Notes under the pieces: model-generated
What the model saw: only the letters and a program-made list of their open reading frames with translations
The model's database searches: none
Told to the model about the DNA's origin: nothing
NCBI RefSeq assembly: GCF_007845635.1
Contig: NZ_SELG01000031.1
Span: 62,001-126,000 of the forward strand
Direction: 5' to 3'
From: Apibacter muscae
Lineage (GTDB): Bacteria; Bacteroidota; Bacteroidia; Flavobacteriales; Weeksellaceae
Length of the DNA stretch: 64,000 nt
In this document: piece after piece, positions 17,869-27,115 of the stretch
Position numbering within the stretch: position 1 is the first letter of the stretch
Layout: each line of letters opens with the position of its first letter
Program-made: the position numbers and the translations under genes

Positions 17869-18849
17869 CTAAATATTTTTAATGCTATTGTCAATTTGGC
17901 GCATAATTTCCATTGCAATTTCTAATGCCTCTTTTCCTTGTTCAAGAGGAATCTGCACAGGCAGTTTTTTCTCAATAGAGTCTGCCAATGACTCTAATTC
18001 ATCTAAAATTGCATTATTTGATTGTACTTCTGGATATTGGAAAACGATTTTTCTTTTATCTCCATTTGAATTTTCGATAATCATATCAAACGGTTGAATT
18101 TCTTTAGGAGCATCTTCCATTTTTATTATTTCAGCTTTTTTTTCTAAAAAATCAATGGAAATATAAGCATCTTTTTGAAAAAACCTGCTTTTTCTCATAT
18201 TTTTCATGGAGATTCTACTGGTAGTTACATTGGCTACACATCCGTTCTCAAATTCAATTCTTGCGTTTGCAATATCAGGAGTATTACTTACAACGGCTAC
18301 TCCACTAGCATGAATATTTTTAACTTTAGATTTTACTACGGATAAAACAATATCTAAATCATGAATCATCAAGTCTAAAACCACGGGCACATCTGTTCCT
18401 CTTGGATTAAATTCTGCCAAACGATGAATCTCCATAAACATGGGGTTAACGATAAATGGTTTGGAGGATATAAATGCAGGATTGAACCTTTCTACATGTC
18501 CTACTTGTGCTTTTATATTGTTTTGCTTAGCCAATTGAATCAATTGATTGGCTTGCTCCAGACTATTTGTAATGGGTTTTTCAATAAAAAAATGTTTACC
18601 TGCTATAATCGCTTTTTCTGCATATTCAAAATGTGCAAATGTTGGAGTAACTATATCTAAAACATCAATTTGGTTCAATAGCTCATCAAAATTCTCATAA
18701 TATTTATACCCAAATTCTTGAGCTAAACTTTCACCTGCTTCCATATCTAAATCATGAAAACCTATTAATTGGTATTTGGATGATTGTCTTAATAATTTTA
18801 AGTGGATTTTCCCTAAATGTCCTGCTCCTACCAATCCTACTTTTAGCAT
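17869..18849 (-). CDS. Gfo/Idh/MocA family NAD(P)-dependent oxidoreductase
   Basis: The 326-residue protein opens with a Rossmann motif, VGLVGAGHLGKIHLKLL (residues 4-20), and has the family signature FIEKPITNSLEQANQLI near residues 92-108 with the EKP triad. A C-terminal alpha/beta domain follows, with MIHDLDIVLSVV. Members oxidise or reduce sugars and cyclitols; some Bacteroidota homologues are labelled as biliverdin-reductase or inositol-dehydrogenase-like without proof. The gene starts 25 bases after the RDD gene on the same strand. Confidence 0.85.
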   Translation of the reverse strand: MLKVGLVGAGHLGKIHLKLLRQSSKYQLIGFHDLDMEAGESLAQEFGYKYYENFDELLNQIDVLDIVTPTFAHFEYAEKAIIAGKHFFIEKPITNSLEQANQLIQLAKQNNIKAQVGHVERFNPAFISSKPFIVNPMFMEIHRLAEFNPRGTDVPVVLDLMIHDLDIVLSVVKSKVKNIHASGVAVVSNTPDIANARIEFENGCVANVTTSRISMKNMRKSRFFQKDAYISIDFLEKKAEIIKMEDAPKEIQPFDMIIENSNGDKRKIVFQYPEVQSNNAILDELESLADSIEKKLPVQIPLEQGKEALEIAMEIMRQIDNSIKNI

Positions 18850-18874
18850 AATTTCTTTAAATTTAAATAATTAC

Positions 18875-19624
18875 TTATTGTTGAGAAAAATACTGATAGT
18901 CTTTGATTACAGTTTGAACATAATCCATATCCGTCAACTCCGGTTTGCTCTCATGAATAACACTTTCAATTTTTTCTCGAAGCTTTGAAAGCATACTGTA
19001 ATCTGATGTAGCCTTGATTCTTGTTAAGGTTTTTGAAATTATTTGTATATCGTTGTCAGACAATTGTAATACTTGTGTAAAAGTTGGTGTATAATTTTCA
19101 TCTATCTGGGCTAAGATGGTTTGATCTATTTTCATTTTTGGCTTCGTGGATATAACAACGGTTTTCGCCACTAAATCAGCAACCCTTTGTCTTTTTTCAG
19201 TGGTCCCCATCACAACCAACCCAACTATATAATAGAATAAGCTATCTATAATATTTAATAACCAACGTATAAGATAGGTACTAAAACCAGCTTCTGATCC
19301 ATCTACTTTAACGATCTTCAATTTCATTATTTTTTTCCCGAATGTTTGCCCCTGCATAAAATAGGGGGCCCATAGAGAATAAAAAAACACAGGAATCATC
19401 ATTACTAAATAAATAGTTATTGCTATAGCTCCATCATTTTCAATAAAAAATTCAAGATTATCTTCATACCAATACGCAACACCTATAAATATAGCTAAGC
19501 AGAACAATAAATAACCTAAAATAAACAATGTATCTAAAATTTTTGCCACTACTCTCTCTCCAATATCAGCCAAATTATAGTCTATGGATACATTTTGAGA
19601 AGTATTGATTTGAGCTCCGTTCAT
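18875..19624 (-). CDS. RDD family membrane protein
   Basis: The 249-residue protein has an RDD domain in the first 160 residues: DIGERVVAKILDTLFILGYL, then two further helices, then YFMQGQTFGKKIMKLKIVKVDG typical of RDD. The C-terminal 90 residues are soluble and helical. RDD proteins are linked to transport or ion exchange, but most are uncharacterised. It is divergent from the SpoIIM gene, with the two starts only 47 bases apart. In Bacteroidota these two genes are commonly adjacent. Confidence 0.85.
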   Translation of the reverse strand: MNGAQINTSQNVSIDYNLADIGERVVAKILDTLFILGYLLFCLAIFIGVAYWYEDNLEFFIENDGAIAITIYLVMMIPVFFYSLWAPYFMQGQTFGKKIMKLKIVKVDGSEAGFSTYLIRWLLNIIDSLFYYIVGLVVMGTTEKRQRVADLVAKTVVISTKPKMKIDQTILAQIDENYTPTFTQVLQLSDNDIQIISKTLTRIKATSDYSMLSKLREKIESVIHESKPELTDMDYVQTVIKDYQYFSQQ

Positions 19625-19653
19625 TGTATATTAATTTTTTTGTAATATTGCAA

Positions 19654-19661
19654 CAAAAGTA
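19654..19661 (-). promoter_or_regulatory. Candidate -7 promoter box for the RDD gene
   Basis: The minus strand reads TACTTTTG, an exact TAnnTTTG match, 30 bases upstream of the RDD start and inside the divergent 47-base spacer. Confidence 0.5.
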
Positions 19662-19671
19662 CTATTTTTTA

Positions 19672-20652
19672 ATGAGAGAAGCTGCTTTTATAAATAAAAA
19701 CAAACTACAATGGAGCAATTTTGAAAATGCTTTAAAGAACAAAAAAAAACTTCGTCCGGATGAATTAGCTGATTTGTACTTGCAAATTATCAATGATTTA
19801 AGCTATTCCAAAACCTACTATTCTAAAGGCAATACAACAATATATTTAAACGATTTAGCTAGAAAGGCTCATTTCTATATTTATAAAAATAAAAAGGAAA
19901 AATCTAGTCGCATAATCACTTTTTGGAAGTATGAACTTCCTTTACTCTTTAGTTCTTACCAAAAAGAGTTTTTATTGTCTTTGATTATTTTTTTATTGTC
20001 TGCCGCAATTGGATTATTTTCTGTTTATAAAGATTTAGATTTCGCACGTGTAATTTTGGGAAATGGCTATGTTGATATGACGATCAAAAATATTAAAATA
20101 GGAGATCCTATGGCAGTTTATCATCAAACTTCTGCATGGACTATGTTTTTAACTATTACTACTAACAATATTAGAGTTGGTTTCATTTCCTTTCTGGGTG
20201 GAATTTTTACGCCAATTTTTACAATTTACGTATTATTTCAAAACGGTGTTATGGTTGGAACCTTTGATGGATTTCTCCTTCAATACGGCGTTGGGTTAAG
20301 AGCTAACTCTATTATATGGGTACATGGAGTCTTTGAAATTTTTGTAATTATTGTTTGTGGTGCTGCCGGATTAATTTTGGGCAATAGTATATTATTCCCT
20401 AAAACTTACACCCGCTTACAGTCTGTTCAAAAGGGGTTTAAAGACGGATTAAAAATTACTTTTAGCACTCTGCCCTTCTTTGTTTGTGCCGGTTTTTTAG
20501 AAAGTTTTGTAACTCGCTACACTTTGATGCCATTGCCTGTAGCCATAAGCATTATTATTGTATCTTTAGTAATTATTATTTTTTATTATATAATTTATCC
20601 TAGACTACTAAGAAAAAAATTTGACAATCATGAATTCAATCCAAAAATTTGA
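19672..20652 (+). CDS. SpoIIM-like (stage II sporulation protein M family) membrane protein
   Basis: Starting at ATG 19672 (MREAAFINKNK) the protein has 326 residues. A soluble helical N-terminal third (DELADLYLQIINDLSYSKT) precedes about five membrane segments, with the SpoIIM-type NNIRVGFISFLGGIFTPIFT near residue 175 and WVHGVFEIFVIIVCGAAG near 220. The organism does not otherwise look spore-forming. In Bacteroidota this family leads an operon with MoxR, DUF58 and DUF4129 genes, as here. Function is unproven. The next gene overlaps by 23 bases. Confidence 0.85.
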   Translation: MREAAFINKNKLQWSNFENALKNKKKLRPDELADLYLQIINDLSYSKTYYSKGNTTIYLNDLARKAHFYIYKNKKEKSSRIITFWKYELPLLFSSYQKEFLLSLIIFLLSAAIGLFSVYKDLDFARVILGNGYVDMTIKNIKIGDPMAVYHQTSAWTMFLTITTNNIRVGFISFLGGIFTPIFTIYVLFQNGVMVGTFDGFLLQYGVGLRANSIIWVHGVFEIFVIIVCGAAGLILGNSILFPKTYTRLQSVQKGFKDGLKITFSTLPFFVCAGFLESFVTRYTLMPLPVAISIIIVSLVIIIFYYIIYPRLLRKKFDNHEFNPKI

Positions 20653-21607
20653 TTTTGTTGAGAATCGCTCATTAAGCAAAATTATTACCGATTCTTTTCG
20701 GTTTGCATGGCTAAATTTAAAATCACTATCCATAAGCCTATTTTATATTTGCTTTATTCCTATACTTATTTATGGTTTAACTTCATACTTATATTTTAAC
20801 GATTACTTTTCTTCTACATTATCTTTTAATAACACAGAAGGATTTGAGAATTTAAATTTTCATAATTTTATTTTAGAAATTCAAAATTCGGGATTAATAA
20901 GATCATTTTCTTATCTTTCTTTAACATATATTGGTGCGTTGCTTCTTTCCATGTTTATTTCTATTGTCAGTTTTAGTTATATAAAATTATATCAAAACGT
21001 GTCTGAAATAACCCCTTCTTCTGTTTGGAAAACTTCTAAAAAATATTTTCCAAAAATTTTATTTTACAATGTTTTATTGATTCTAACAATAATTATAGGA
21101 AATTTAATTTGCCTTATCCCCTTAATGTTGTGGAAATTAGGAATAATTGTAACCATCTTGCTTTATATTATATTTACATTTCTCATTTTTTATCTATATA
21201 TAAAGATCTTATTTAGCCCTCTGTTTATAATTCTAGAGGATAAGGGTGTTTGGGATTCAATTAAAAATAGTTTCAACTTCACTAAAAATATTTTTTGGGA
21301 AACCTTTTTATTCTGTTTAATTTTTGGTATTATAACTTCAATGATTTCTTCCTTGTTTAAGCTACCAGGCACTATTCTATTGTACATAAGCTCAATTTTA
21401 GGAATAATTAATGATAATGATCCGTCGGATAATGCAACGGTTCTAAGCAGTTTATTAATAGGCTTGGGGGGCGCTTTTGGATTTCTTATGTATTCTTTAA
21501 AATATATTGGCACTTGTTTTTTTTATTATAGTACGAAAGAAAAAAGACAAGGCTATAATACTTATAAAGAGTTGGATAAAATTGGAGTGTATGAGGCAGA
21601 GGTTTAA
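20630..21607 (+). CDS. Polytopic membrane protein of unknown function in the MoxR/DUF58 operon
   Basis: From ATG 20630 (MNSIQKFDFVENRS) the product has 325 residues and about six hydrophobic segments. A soluble start RSLSKIITDSFRFAWLNLKS and an internal repeat-like IKNSFNFTKNIFWETFLF recall the DUF4013-type layout of paired amphipathic stretches before helices. I am not certain of the family. It overlaps both neighbours: 23 bases with spoIIM and 17 bases with the DUF4129 gene. Tight coupling suggests a membrane complex. Confidence 0.65.
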   Translation: MNSIQKFDFVENRSLSKIITDSFRFAWLNLKSLSISLFYICFIPILIYGLTSYLYFNDYFSSTLSFNNTEGFENLNFHNFILEIQNSGLIRSFSYLSLTYIGALLLSMFISIVSFSYIKLYQNVSEITPSSVWKTSKKYFPKILFYNVLLILTIIIGNLICLIPLMLWKLGIIVTILLYIIFTFLIFYLYIKILFSPLFIILEDKGVWDSIKNSFNFTKNIFWETFLFCLIFGIITSMISSLFKLPGTILLYISSILGIINDNDPSDNATVLSSLLIGLGGAFGFLMYSLKYIGTCFFYYSTKEKRQGYNTYKELDKIGVYEAEV

Positions 21608-22376
21608 AATACGAACTACGAATTTATCTAATAGATTTGTACAAATTACAGTTGTATTATTTTTATTATTCCCTACTAAGAAATTACCAGCTGTAACTGA
21701 TTCTATTCTACACGATCAAAGTAAAATAAGCCCCATAAATGATCTTCCGGAAAAACCCTCTAACATCTATACTGGAAAAGATTTCATTTATGAAATCCCT
21801 CAAAAAGATTCTGATTCTGACTCTAATTTTTTATCCAAATATTTTAATTGGATAGTTCAAAAAATATTTAATTTTATTAAAAAACTTTTCAACTTTAATA
21901 CAGAGCAGAATCAATTAAGTAGTAGAAATCTTTTGAACTTCATACTATTATCATTGCTTGCAATTTTACTAATCGTAGGTCTCCTATTTCTAATCAAGAA
22001 ATTTAGAAAAACTATTGGTAGAAATGATGAAGATATTCTATCCGCCGAAGAAGTTGAGAAAAACATTGATACTATAGACTTTGAACAATTCATAAACAAA
22101 GCGGTATCAGACAAAAATTATCGGTTAGCTATACGTTTTTATTATTTAAGAATTTTAAAATTAATGGCGAATAAGAAGGTAATTGAATACCATAGGAACA
22201 AAACCAATTATGACTATTTTTATGAGATTAAAAATTATGATTTAAAAAATTTATTTCAATCAACTTCTAAAACTTTTGATTATTCTTGGTATGGGGATTA
22301 TTCTCCAAGGGAATCGGATTTTTTACTTGCGAAAAGTAAATTTTTAGAACTTCAACAAATGATATCTAAATTATAA
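21591..22376 (+). CDS. DUF4129-domain membrane protein
   Basis: From ATG 21591 (MRQRFKIRTTNL) the protein has 261 residues: a signal or anchor segment, a periplasmic linker, one clear membrane helix (LLNFILLSLLAILLIVGLLF) near residue 120 and a C-terminal DUF4129-like helical domain. That domain includes DKNYRLAIRFYYLRILKLMA and KTNYDYFYEI. In MoxR operons this family is often compared with transglutaminase-linked proteins. It overlaps the preceding gene and is followed after 10 bases by the DUF4350 gene. Confidence 0.75.
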   Translation: MRQRFKIRTTNLSNRFVQITVVLFLLFPTKKLPAVTDSILHDQSKISPINDLPEKPSNIYTGKDFIYEIPQKDSDSDSNFLSKYFNWIVQKIFNFIKKLFNFNTEQNQLSSRNLLNFILLSLLAILLIVGLLFLIKKFRKTIGRNDEDILSAEEVEKNIDTIDFEQFINKAVSDKNYRLAIRFYYLRILKLMANKKVIEYHRNKTNYDYFYEIKNYDLKNLFQSTSKTFDYSWYGDYSPRESDFLLAKSKFLELQQMISKL

Positions 22377-22386
22377 ACTTACTCTC

Positions 22387-23583
22387 TTGAATAAACATTT
22401 AAAGATCTATATAGGCATTTTTATTATCGTTATTGGTGGGCTGATGTATTTAGAATACCAAAAGCCTAAGCCTGTGGACTGGACGGAAACATATTCTTCT
22501 AAAGATAAAATTCCTTTAGGTACTTATGTGCTTTTTCAGGAATTTAGCAAACTTTTTCCACAAAAAATAGTAACCTCTATTTCTGAAACGCCTTCAGCCT
22601 ATTTATTTGAAAACGAAGAAACCTATGATTCTAATTCTTTATATTTTTTTCTTAATAAAAATTCTACAATCTCTGAGACAGATTTAGAATACTTAAATGA
22701 TTTTGTTAATGTTGGTGGAGATGTTTTTATTATTTCCAATCATCTACCTGAAGAGTTAGAAAAACAACTTAATGTAGAAACTGATATTATTTACAATTCT
22801 AACCGTTTAAAGGATCGAGTAAAGTTAAGACTGGTTAACCCTAGCTTTGAAAAACAAGAATACACCTATAATAAGGTAAACCCATTGACCTATTTCTCTA
22901 AAATTGATACTACCAAATCGGTAATTTTAGGGGAGTTGACCCAATCAGGAAATAGAAAGGCTAATTTTATTAAAACTAAATATGGAGAAGGTAATTTCTA
23001 TATCCATCTACTCCCAGAAGCCTTTACAAATTATTATCTATTGAATGATGATACTTATACCTACGCCATTCATTCACTTAATTATATTGACAAAAAAAAT
23101 ATTCTTTGGGACGAACAAAATAAATCTATAAATTCCGTACAGAAGGGAATTCTTATGTATATTTTTTCTTCTCCTGCTTTAACTTGGGCTTGGAGAGTTC
23201 TAATTCTAGGATCTATCATCTATGTTTTATTTTTAGGAAAAAGGCTTCAGCGAATTATTCCTATTGTAAATCCTTTAAAAAATACTACTGTGGAGTTTAC
23301 TAAAACCATAGGAAATATATATTTCAACCAAAGAGAACATCAAGATATTATTAATAAAAAAATTACTTATTTCTTATATTTTGTTAAAGAAAAATATTTT
23401 TTAAACACCGCATTTATTGATGAGAATTTTTCTGAAAAACTTCATACAAAATCTGGAGTTTCTAAAGAGATTACTGATAAAATTGTATCGCTCATTCAAA
23501 AAAACAGAGATTCAAAATCATCCACGGAAAATGATTTAAAACTAATTAATCAAACTATTGACTTATTTTATACTAAAATTTAA
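22387..23583 (+). CDS. DUF4350-domain membrane protein
   Basis: The 398-residue protein uses a TTG start (LNKHLKIYIGIFII). It has an N-terminal anchor, an extracytoplasmic DUF4350 region resembling an inactive GATase/ThuA-like fold (KIPLGTYVLFQEFSKLFP, then FVNVGGDVFIISNHLPEE near residues 112-127), and a second membrane helix near residue 265 (ALTWAWRVLILGSIIYVLFL). A cytoplasmic tail follows. It lies between the DUF4129 and MoxR genes with gaps of 10 and 6 bases. Confidence 0.75.
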   Translation: MNKHLKIYIGIFIIVIGGLMYLEYQKPKPVDWTETYSSKDKIPLGTYVLFQEFSKLFPQKIVTSISETPSAYLFENEETYDSNSLYFFLNKNSTISETDLEYLNDFVNVGGDVFIISNHLPEELEKQLNVETDIIYNSNRLKDRVKLRLVNPSFEKQEYTYNKVNPLTYFSKIDTTKSVILGELTQSGNRKANFIKTKYGEGNFYIHLLPEAFTNYYLLNDDTYTYAIHSLNYIDKKNILWDEQNKSINSVQKGILMYIFSSPALTWAWRVLILGSIIYVLFLGKRLQRIIPIVNPLKNTTVEFTKTIGNIYFNQREHQDIINKKITYFLYFVKEKYFLNTAFIDENFSEKLHTKSGVSKEITDKIVSLIQKNRDSKSSTENDLKLINQTIDLFYTKI

Positions 23584-23589
23584 CCCTAC

Positions 23590-24573
23590 ATGGAAAACGA
23601 TAAATTTCAATACACAAACAGGATTGACTTGTCCTTATTAAAAATTTCAGCAGATAAAATTCGAGCCGAATTAAAAAAGATTATTGTTGGTCAAGAAGAA
23701 GCTATAGACTTGATTCTTACAGCCATATTGGCGGATGGACATTTACTACTGGAAGGTGTTCCTGGAGTAGCAAAAACAGTTCTTGCCAAACTTATTGCCA
23801 AATGTATTTCTGCACCTTTTAGTAGAATACAATTTACTCCTGACTTAATGCCCTCAGACGTTATCGGTTCCTCAATATACAATGAAAAAACGACAAATTT
23901 TGAATTTAGAAGAGGTCCAATTTTTTCAAATATTGTATTAATCGATGAAATTAATCGTGCACCAGCCAAGACTCAATCTGCGTTATTTGAAGTAATGGCA
24001 GAGAGGCAGATTACTGTAGATAGCCAAACTTATTTTTTCCCTCGTCCTTTTACCATTATAGCAACACAAAATCCAGTAGAACAAGAAGGTACTTATCGGT
24101 TACCGGAAGCTCAATTGGATCGATTTTTATTTAAAATTGAAATTGATTATCCAAAATTGGAAGAAGAAATTAATATTTTAAAAAATCACAATCAAATTGA
24201 ATCACAAAATGAAACTGATTTAGTGCAAGCGGTAATTTCTGCTGAGGATATTATTAATTTTCAAAATTTAGTGAAAAAAGTGCATGTTGAGGACTCTATC
24301 ATTAATTACATCGCCAAAGTAGTAACTTCCACTAGGAACAATGCCAATCTTTATTTAGGAGCATCCCCTAGGGCTTCTATTTCAATTTTAAATACTTGTA
24401 AATCCTATGCAGCCTTACAAGGAAAAGATTTTGTTACTCCGGACGATGTAAAATATCTTGCCCCATCGGTACTCAAACATAGAATTATACTAACTCCGGA
24501 AAGAGAAATGGAAGGTCTAACACCTACTTTAGTGATAAAGCAAATTATTGACGGAATTGAAATACCTAGATAG
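23590..24573 (+). CDS. MoxR-family AAA+ ATPase
   Basis: The 327-residue protein is a MoxR ATPase. Walker A is GVPGVAKTVLAK near residues 55-66, Walker B is IVLIDEINRAPAKTQSALF near 116-134, with sensor 1 at IIATQNPVEQEGTYRLPEAQLD and a C-terminal lid. MoxR proteins act as chaperone-like motors that activate or assemble partner complexes, often with VWA or DUF58 proteins. It is translated just before the DUF58 gene (2-base gap), which fits such a partnership. Confidence 0.93.
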   Translation: MENDKFQYTNRIDLSLLKISADKIRAELKKIIVGQEEAIDLILTAILADGHLLLEGVPGVAKTVLAKLIAKCISAPFSRIQFTPDLMPSDVIGSSIYNEKTTNFEFRRGPIFSNIVLIDEINRAPAKTQSALFEVMAERQITVDSQTYFFPRPFTIIATQNPVEQEGTYRLPEAQLDRFLFKIEIDYPKLEEEINILKNHNQIESQNETDLVQAVISAEDIINFQNLVKKVHVEDSIINYIAKVVTSTRNNANLYLGASPRASISILNTCKSYAALQGKDFVTPDDVKYLAPSVLKHRIILTPEREMEGLTPTLVIKQIIDGIEIPR

Positions 24574-24575
24574 TT

Positions 24576-25910
24576 GTGTTAAAATTTTTTAAATCTTTAT
24601 ATCTTACCCAACGATTATTTCTAATATTATTAGGATTTGTATTAGCTTTTATTTTAGCTAATTTTATAGAACCTTTGTTTATTCTAGTTAAATATCTTTT
24701 CTTACTATATTTTTTAGCAATTATTGCAGATATGTTTTTATTGTATCTTGTAAAAAATGGTATTCGAGCCAATCGTTTATTGCCTGAAAAATTTAGTAAT
24801 GGGGATGATAATCCTGTACATATCACTTTTGAGAATTTGTACAACTTTCATGTTTCATTATCAGTCATTGATGAGATTCCAATTCAATTTCAAATAAGAA
24901 ATTTCTTATTCAAAGTAAAGTTAAAAAAAGGCGAGTGTAAAGAATATACGTACCAAATTCATCCTACGAAACGTGGAGTTTATAAATTTGGAAAATTAAA
25001 TGTATATGCAGAAAGCATACTGGGACTTGTAAAAAAAAGATATATTTTTGAAGAAGGCAAAGACATAGCCGTATATCCTTCCTTTCTACAGCTTCAAAAA
25101 TACGACTTATTGGCTTTCACCAACCGTTTACATGAATATGGGGTTAAAAAAATACGAAAGGTTGGTAATACTATGGAATTTGAACAAATCAGGGATTACG
25201 TTTATGGTGATGATATTAGAAACATCAACTGGAAAGCAACAGCTAAACGAAATCAGTTGATGATTAATCAATTTCAGGATGAACGTTCACAACCGGTTTA
25301 CTCTGTGATTGACAAAGGTAGAGTAATGTTAATGCCTTTTAATGGTCTTTCTCTTCTTGACTACTCTATCAACGCAAGTTTAGTGATTTCCAATGTAGCC
25401 TTGCAAAAAAATGACAAAGCGGGACTGTTTACATTTTCAAGAAAAATTGAAAATAAAATTGTTGCTGAAAGGAGAAAATCTCAAATGGAGCTTATCTTAA
25501 ATACTTTGTACAATATAAGGACTGATTTTGCTGAAAGCGATTTTGGTAGATTGTATGGAAATATTAAGAGAACTATCAATCAAAGAAGTTTAATCCTTTT
25601 ATTTACAAACTTTGAAAATATGGATTCTATGCAACGACAGCTTCCTTATCTAAAAGCGATTGCTAAGAATCATTTATTGATTGTTATATTTTTTAAAAAT
25701 GTTGAATTAAAAAAATTGATCCATCAACCTGCAAAAAATACCAGAGAGATTTACCAAAAAGTTATTGCTGAAAAATTTGCTTTTGATAAGGAATTAATTG
25801 TTAAAGAATTAAAAAAGAATGGGATACAGTCTATTCTTACAGAACCTGAAAAACTTACCATTAATACCATTAACAAATATTTGGAATTAAAGGCACGCGG
25901 TACTATTTAA
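24576..25910 (+). CDS. DUF58-domain protein
   Basis: The 444-residue protein starts at GTG (VLKFFKSLYL). Two N-terminal membrane helices (residues 12-50) precede a soluble region with the DUF58 signature: FEQIRDYVYGDDIRNINWKATAKRNQLMINQF near residues 205-236. A von Willebrand A-like segment (VYSVIDKGRVMLM) follows. DUF58 proteins pair with MoxR ATPases, as seen by the gene order. Function is likely membrane-associated complex assembly or stress protection, by inference. Confidence 0.9.
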   Translation: MLKFFKSLYLTQRLFLILLGFVLAFILANFIEPLFILVKYLFLLYFLAIIADMFLLYLVKNGIRANRLLPEKFSNGDDNPVHITFENLYNFHVSLSVIDEIPIQFQIRNFLFKVKLKKGECKEYTYQIHPTKRGVYKFGKLNVYAESILGLVKKRYIFEEGKDIAVYPSFLQLQKYDLLAFTNRLHEYGVKKIRKVGNTMEFEQIRDYVYGDDIRNINWKATAKRNQLMINQFQDERSQPVYSVIDKGRVMLMPFNGLSLLDYSINASLVISNVALQKNDKAGLFTFSRKIENKIVAERRKSQMELILNTLYNIRTDFAESDFGRLYGNIKRTINQRSLILLFTNFENMDSMQRQLPYLKAIAKNHLLIVIFFKNVELKKLIHQPAKNTREIYQKVIAEKFAFDKELIVKELKKNGIQSILTEPEKLTINTINKYLELKARGTI

Positions 25911-25922
25911 AGACTACTTACT

Positions 25923-27095
25923 ATGAAAATAACTACTGATATAAGCTCATTTGAAAATCAATACAAAGAAATTGCAAATTTTATTCAATTTGAAGATTTC
26001 CCTCTTGCTTTAAAAAGAATCATTGACTTAACGTTAGACACCGAAGAAATTAGCTTTTACAGGGAAGCTCATGATCTTCTGGCTTGGAATGATTATAATG
26101 AATCTAATTTAGATGGCAAAAAGGAAAAATATAGCTTATTACTTAATCAGCTATATACTTTTCTAGTAAAAAAACCTATAGTTCCTTCCACTGACTTATT
26201 AGAAATAAAAAACTTAAAAAAAGCTTATAGCAAGTCTTCGTTTGCCTTAGGTCCTATTTCTTTTAAACTTAAAGAAGGAGAAATAATAGGTTTGGTAGGT
26301 GAAAATGGCAATGGAAAAACAACTTTACTTAGAGCTCTATGCGGAGAACTACTTCCAACAGACGGTGAGATTAATTATCACTTTCATTACCAAAATAATT
26401 ATGATTTAAGAAGCCGCTTGGTTTACATACCTCAAAGATATACTTCTTGGCAGGGAGCTATCCTCGATCAATTGCGTTTTGCGGCTGCCTCTTATGGAAT
26501 TAAAGGCGAAGAAAACTTGCTTTTGGTTGAGCTTGTTTTAAGTAGACTGGGACTAAGAAATTACCAAAATTTGCAATGGAAAAACTTATCTTCCGGTTAT
26601 AAAATGCGTTTTGAACTTGCACGAATGCTTATACGTAAACCTAAATTATTATTAATTGATGAACCATTGGCAAATTTAGATATCAATGCTCAACAAACTG
26701 TTTTGAATGATTTTAAATCCATTGCTAAATCTCCATTCAGACCTTTAGGCATTATTCTAAGTTCTCAGCAATTGTATGAGGTTGAAAAAGCAGCAGATCA
26801 AGTAGTTTTCTTGAAAAATGGAGAAAAAAAATATACTCAATCTAAAATAAATTCTGAAAATTCAACCCACCATGAATTCATAATTGAATTTGAAACTGAA
26901 TGGCAATATGAAAAATTATATCCAATATTTTCTGCCTTAGAAATCACTAAATTACAATTCAACGGCGGATCCTTTTTGGGATATTTCCCTAAAACTGTAA
27001 CTATGAATCATTTTTTACAGCTTATTATAGAAAATAACATTCCTATTAAATATTTAAGAGATATTTCTAACTCTACCCGTCGTTTTTTTGTTTAA
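25923..27095 (+). CDS. ABC transporter ATP-binding protein with an N-terminal extension
   Basis: The 390-residue protein has a non-ABC, helical N-terminal extension of about 90 residues, then a complete nucleotide-binding domain: Walker A GLVGENGNGKTTLLRA near residue 125, signature LSSGYKMRFELAR near 220, Walker B LLLIDEPLANLD near 240 and the H-loop region replaced by LSSQQ. A C-terminal 90-residue regulatory-like domain follows. The Gln in place of the usual switch His (SSQQLYEVE) resembles some divergent exporters. The next gene encodes its probable membrane partner. Confidence 0.85.
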   Translation: MKITTDISSFENQYKEIANFIQFEDFPLALKRIIDLTLDTEEISFYREAHDLLAWNDYNESNLDGKKEKYSLLLNQLYTFLVKKPIVPSTDLLEIKNLKKAYSKSSFALGPISFKLKEGEIIGLVGENGNGKTTLLRALCGELLPTDGEINYHFHYQNNYDLRSRLVYIPQRYTSWQGAILDQLRFAAASYGIKGEENLLLVELVLSRLGLRNYQNLQWKNLSSGYKMRFELARMLIRKPKLLLIDEPLANLDINAQQTVLNDFKSIAKSPFRPLGIILSSQQLYEVEKAADQVVFLKNGEKKYTQSKINSENSTHHEFIIEFETEWQYEKLYPIFSALEITKLQFNGGSFLGYFPKTVTMNHFLQLIIENNIPIKYLRDISNSTRRFFV

Positions 27096-27115
27096 ACTAC
27101 TACTAAAATTTAATT

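Noticed and set aside
21507-21590. Upstream start for the DUF4129 gene
   Set aside because: It would lie entirely inside the preceding gene; the ATG at 21591 gives the expected N-terminal anchor.
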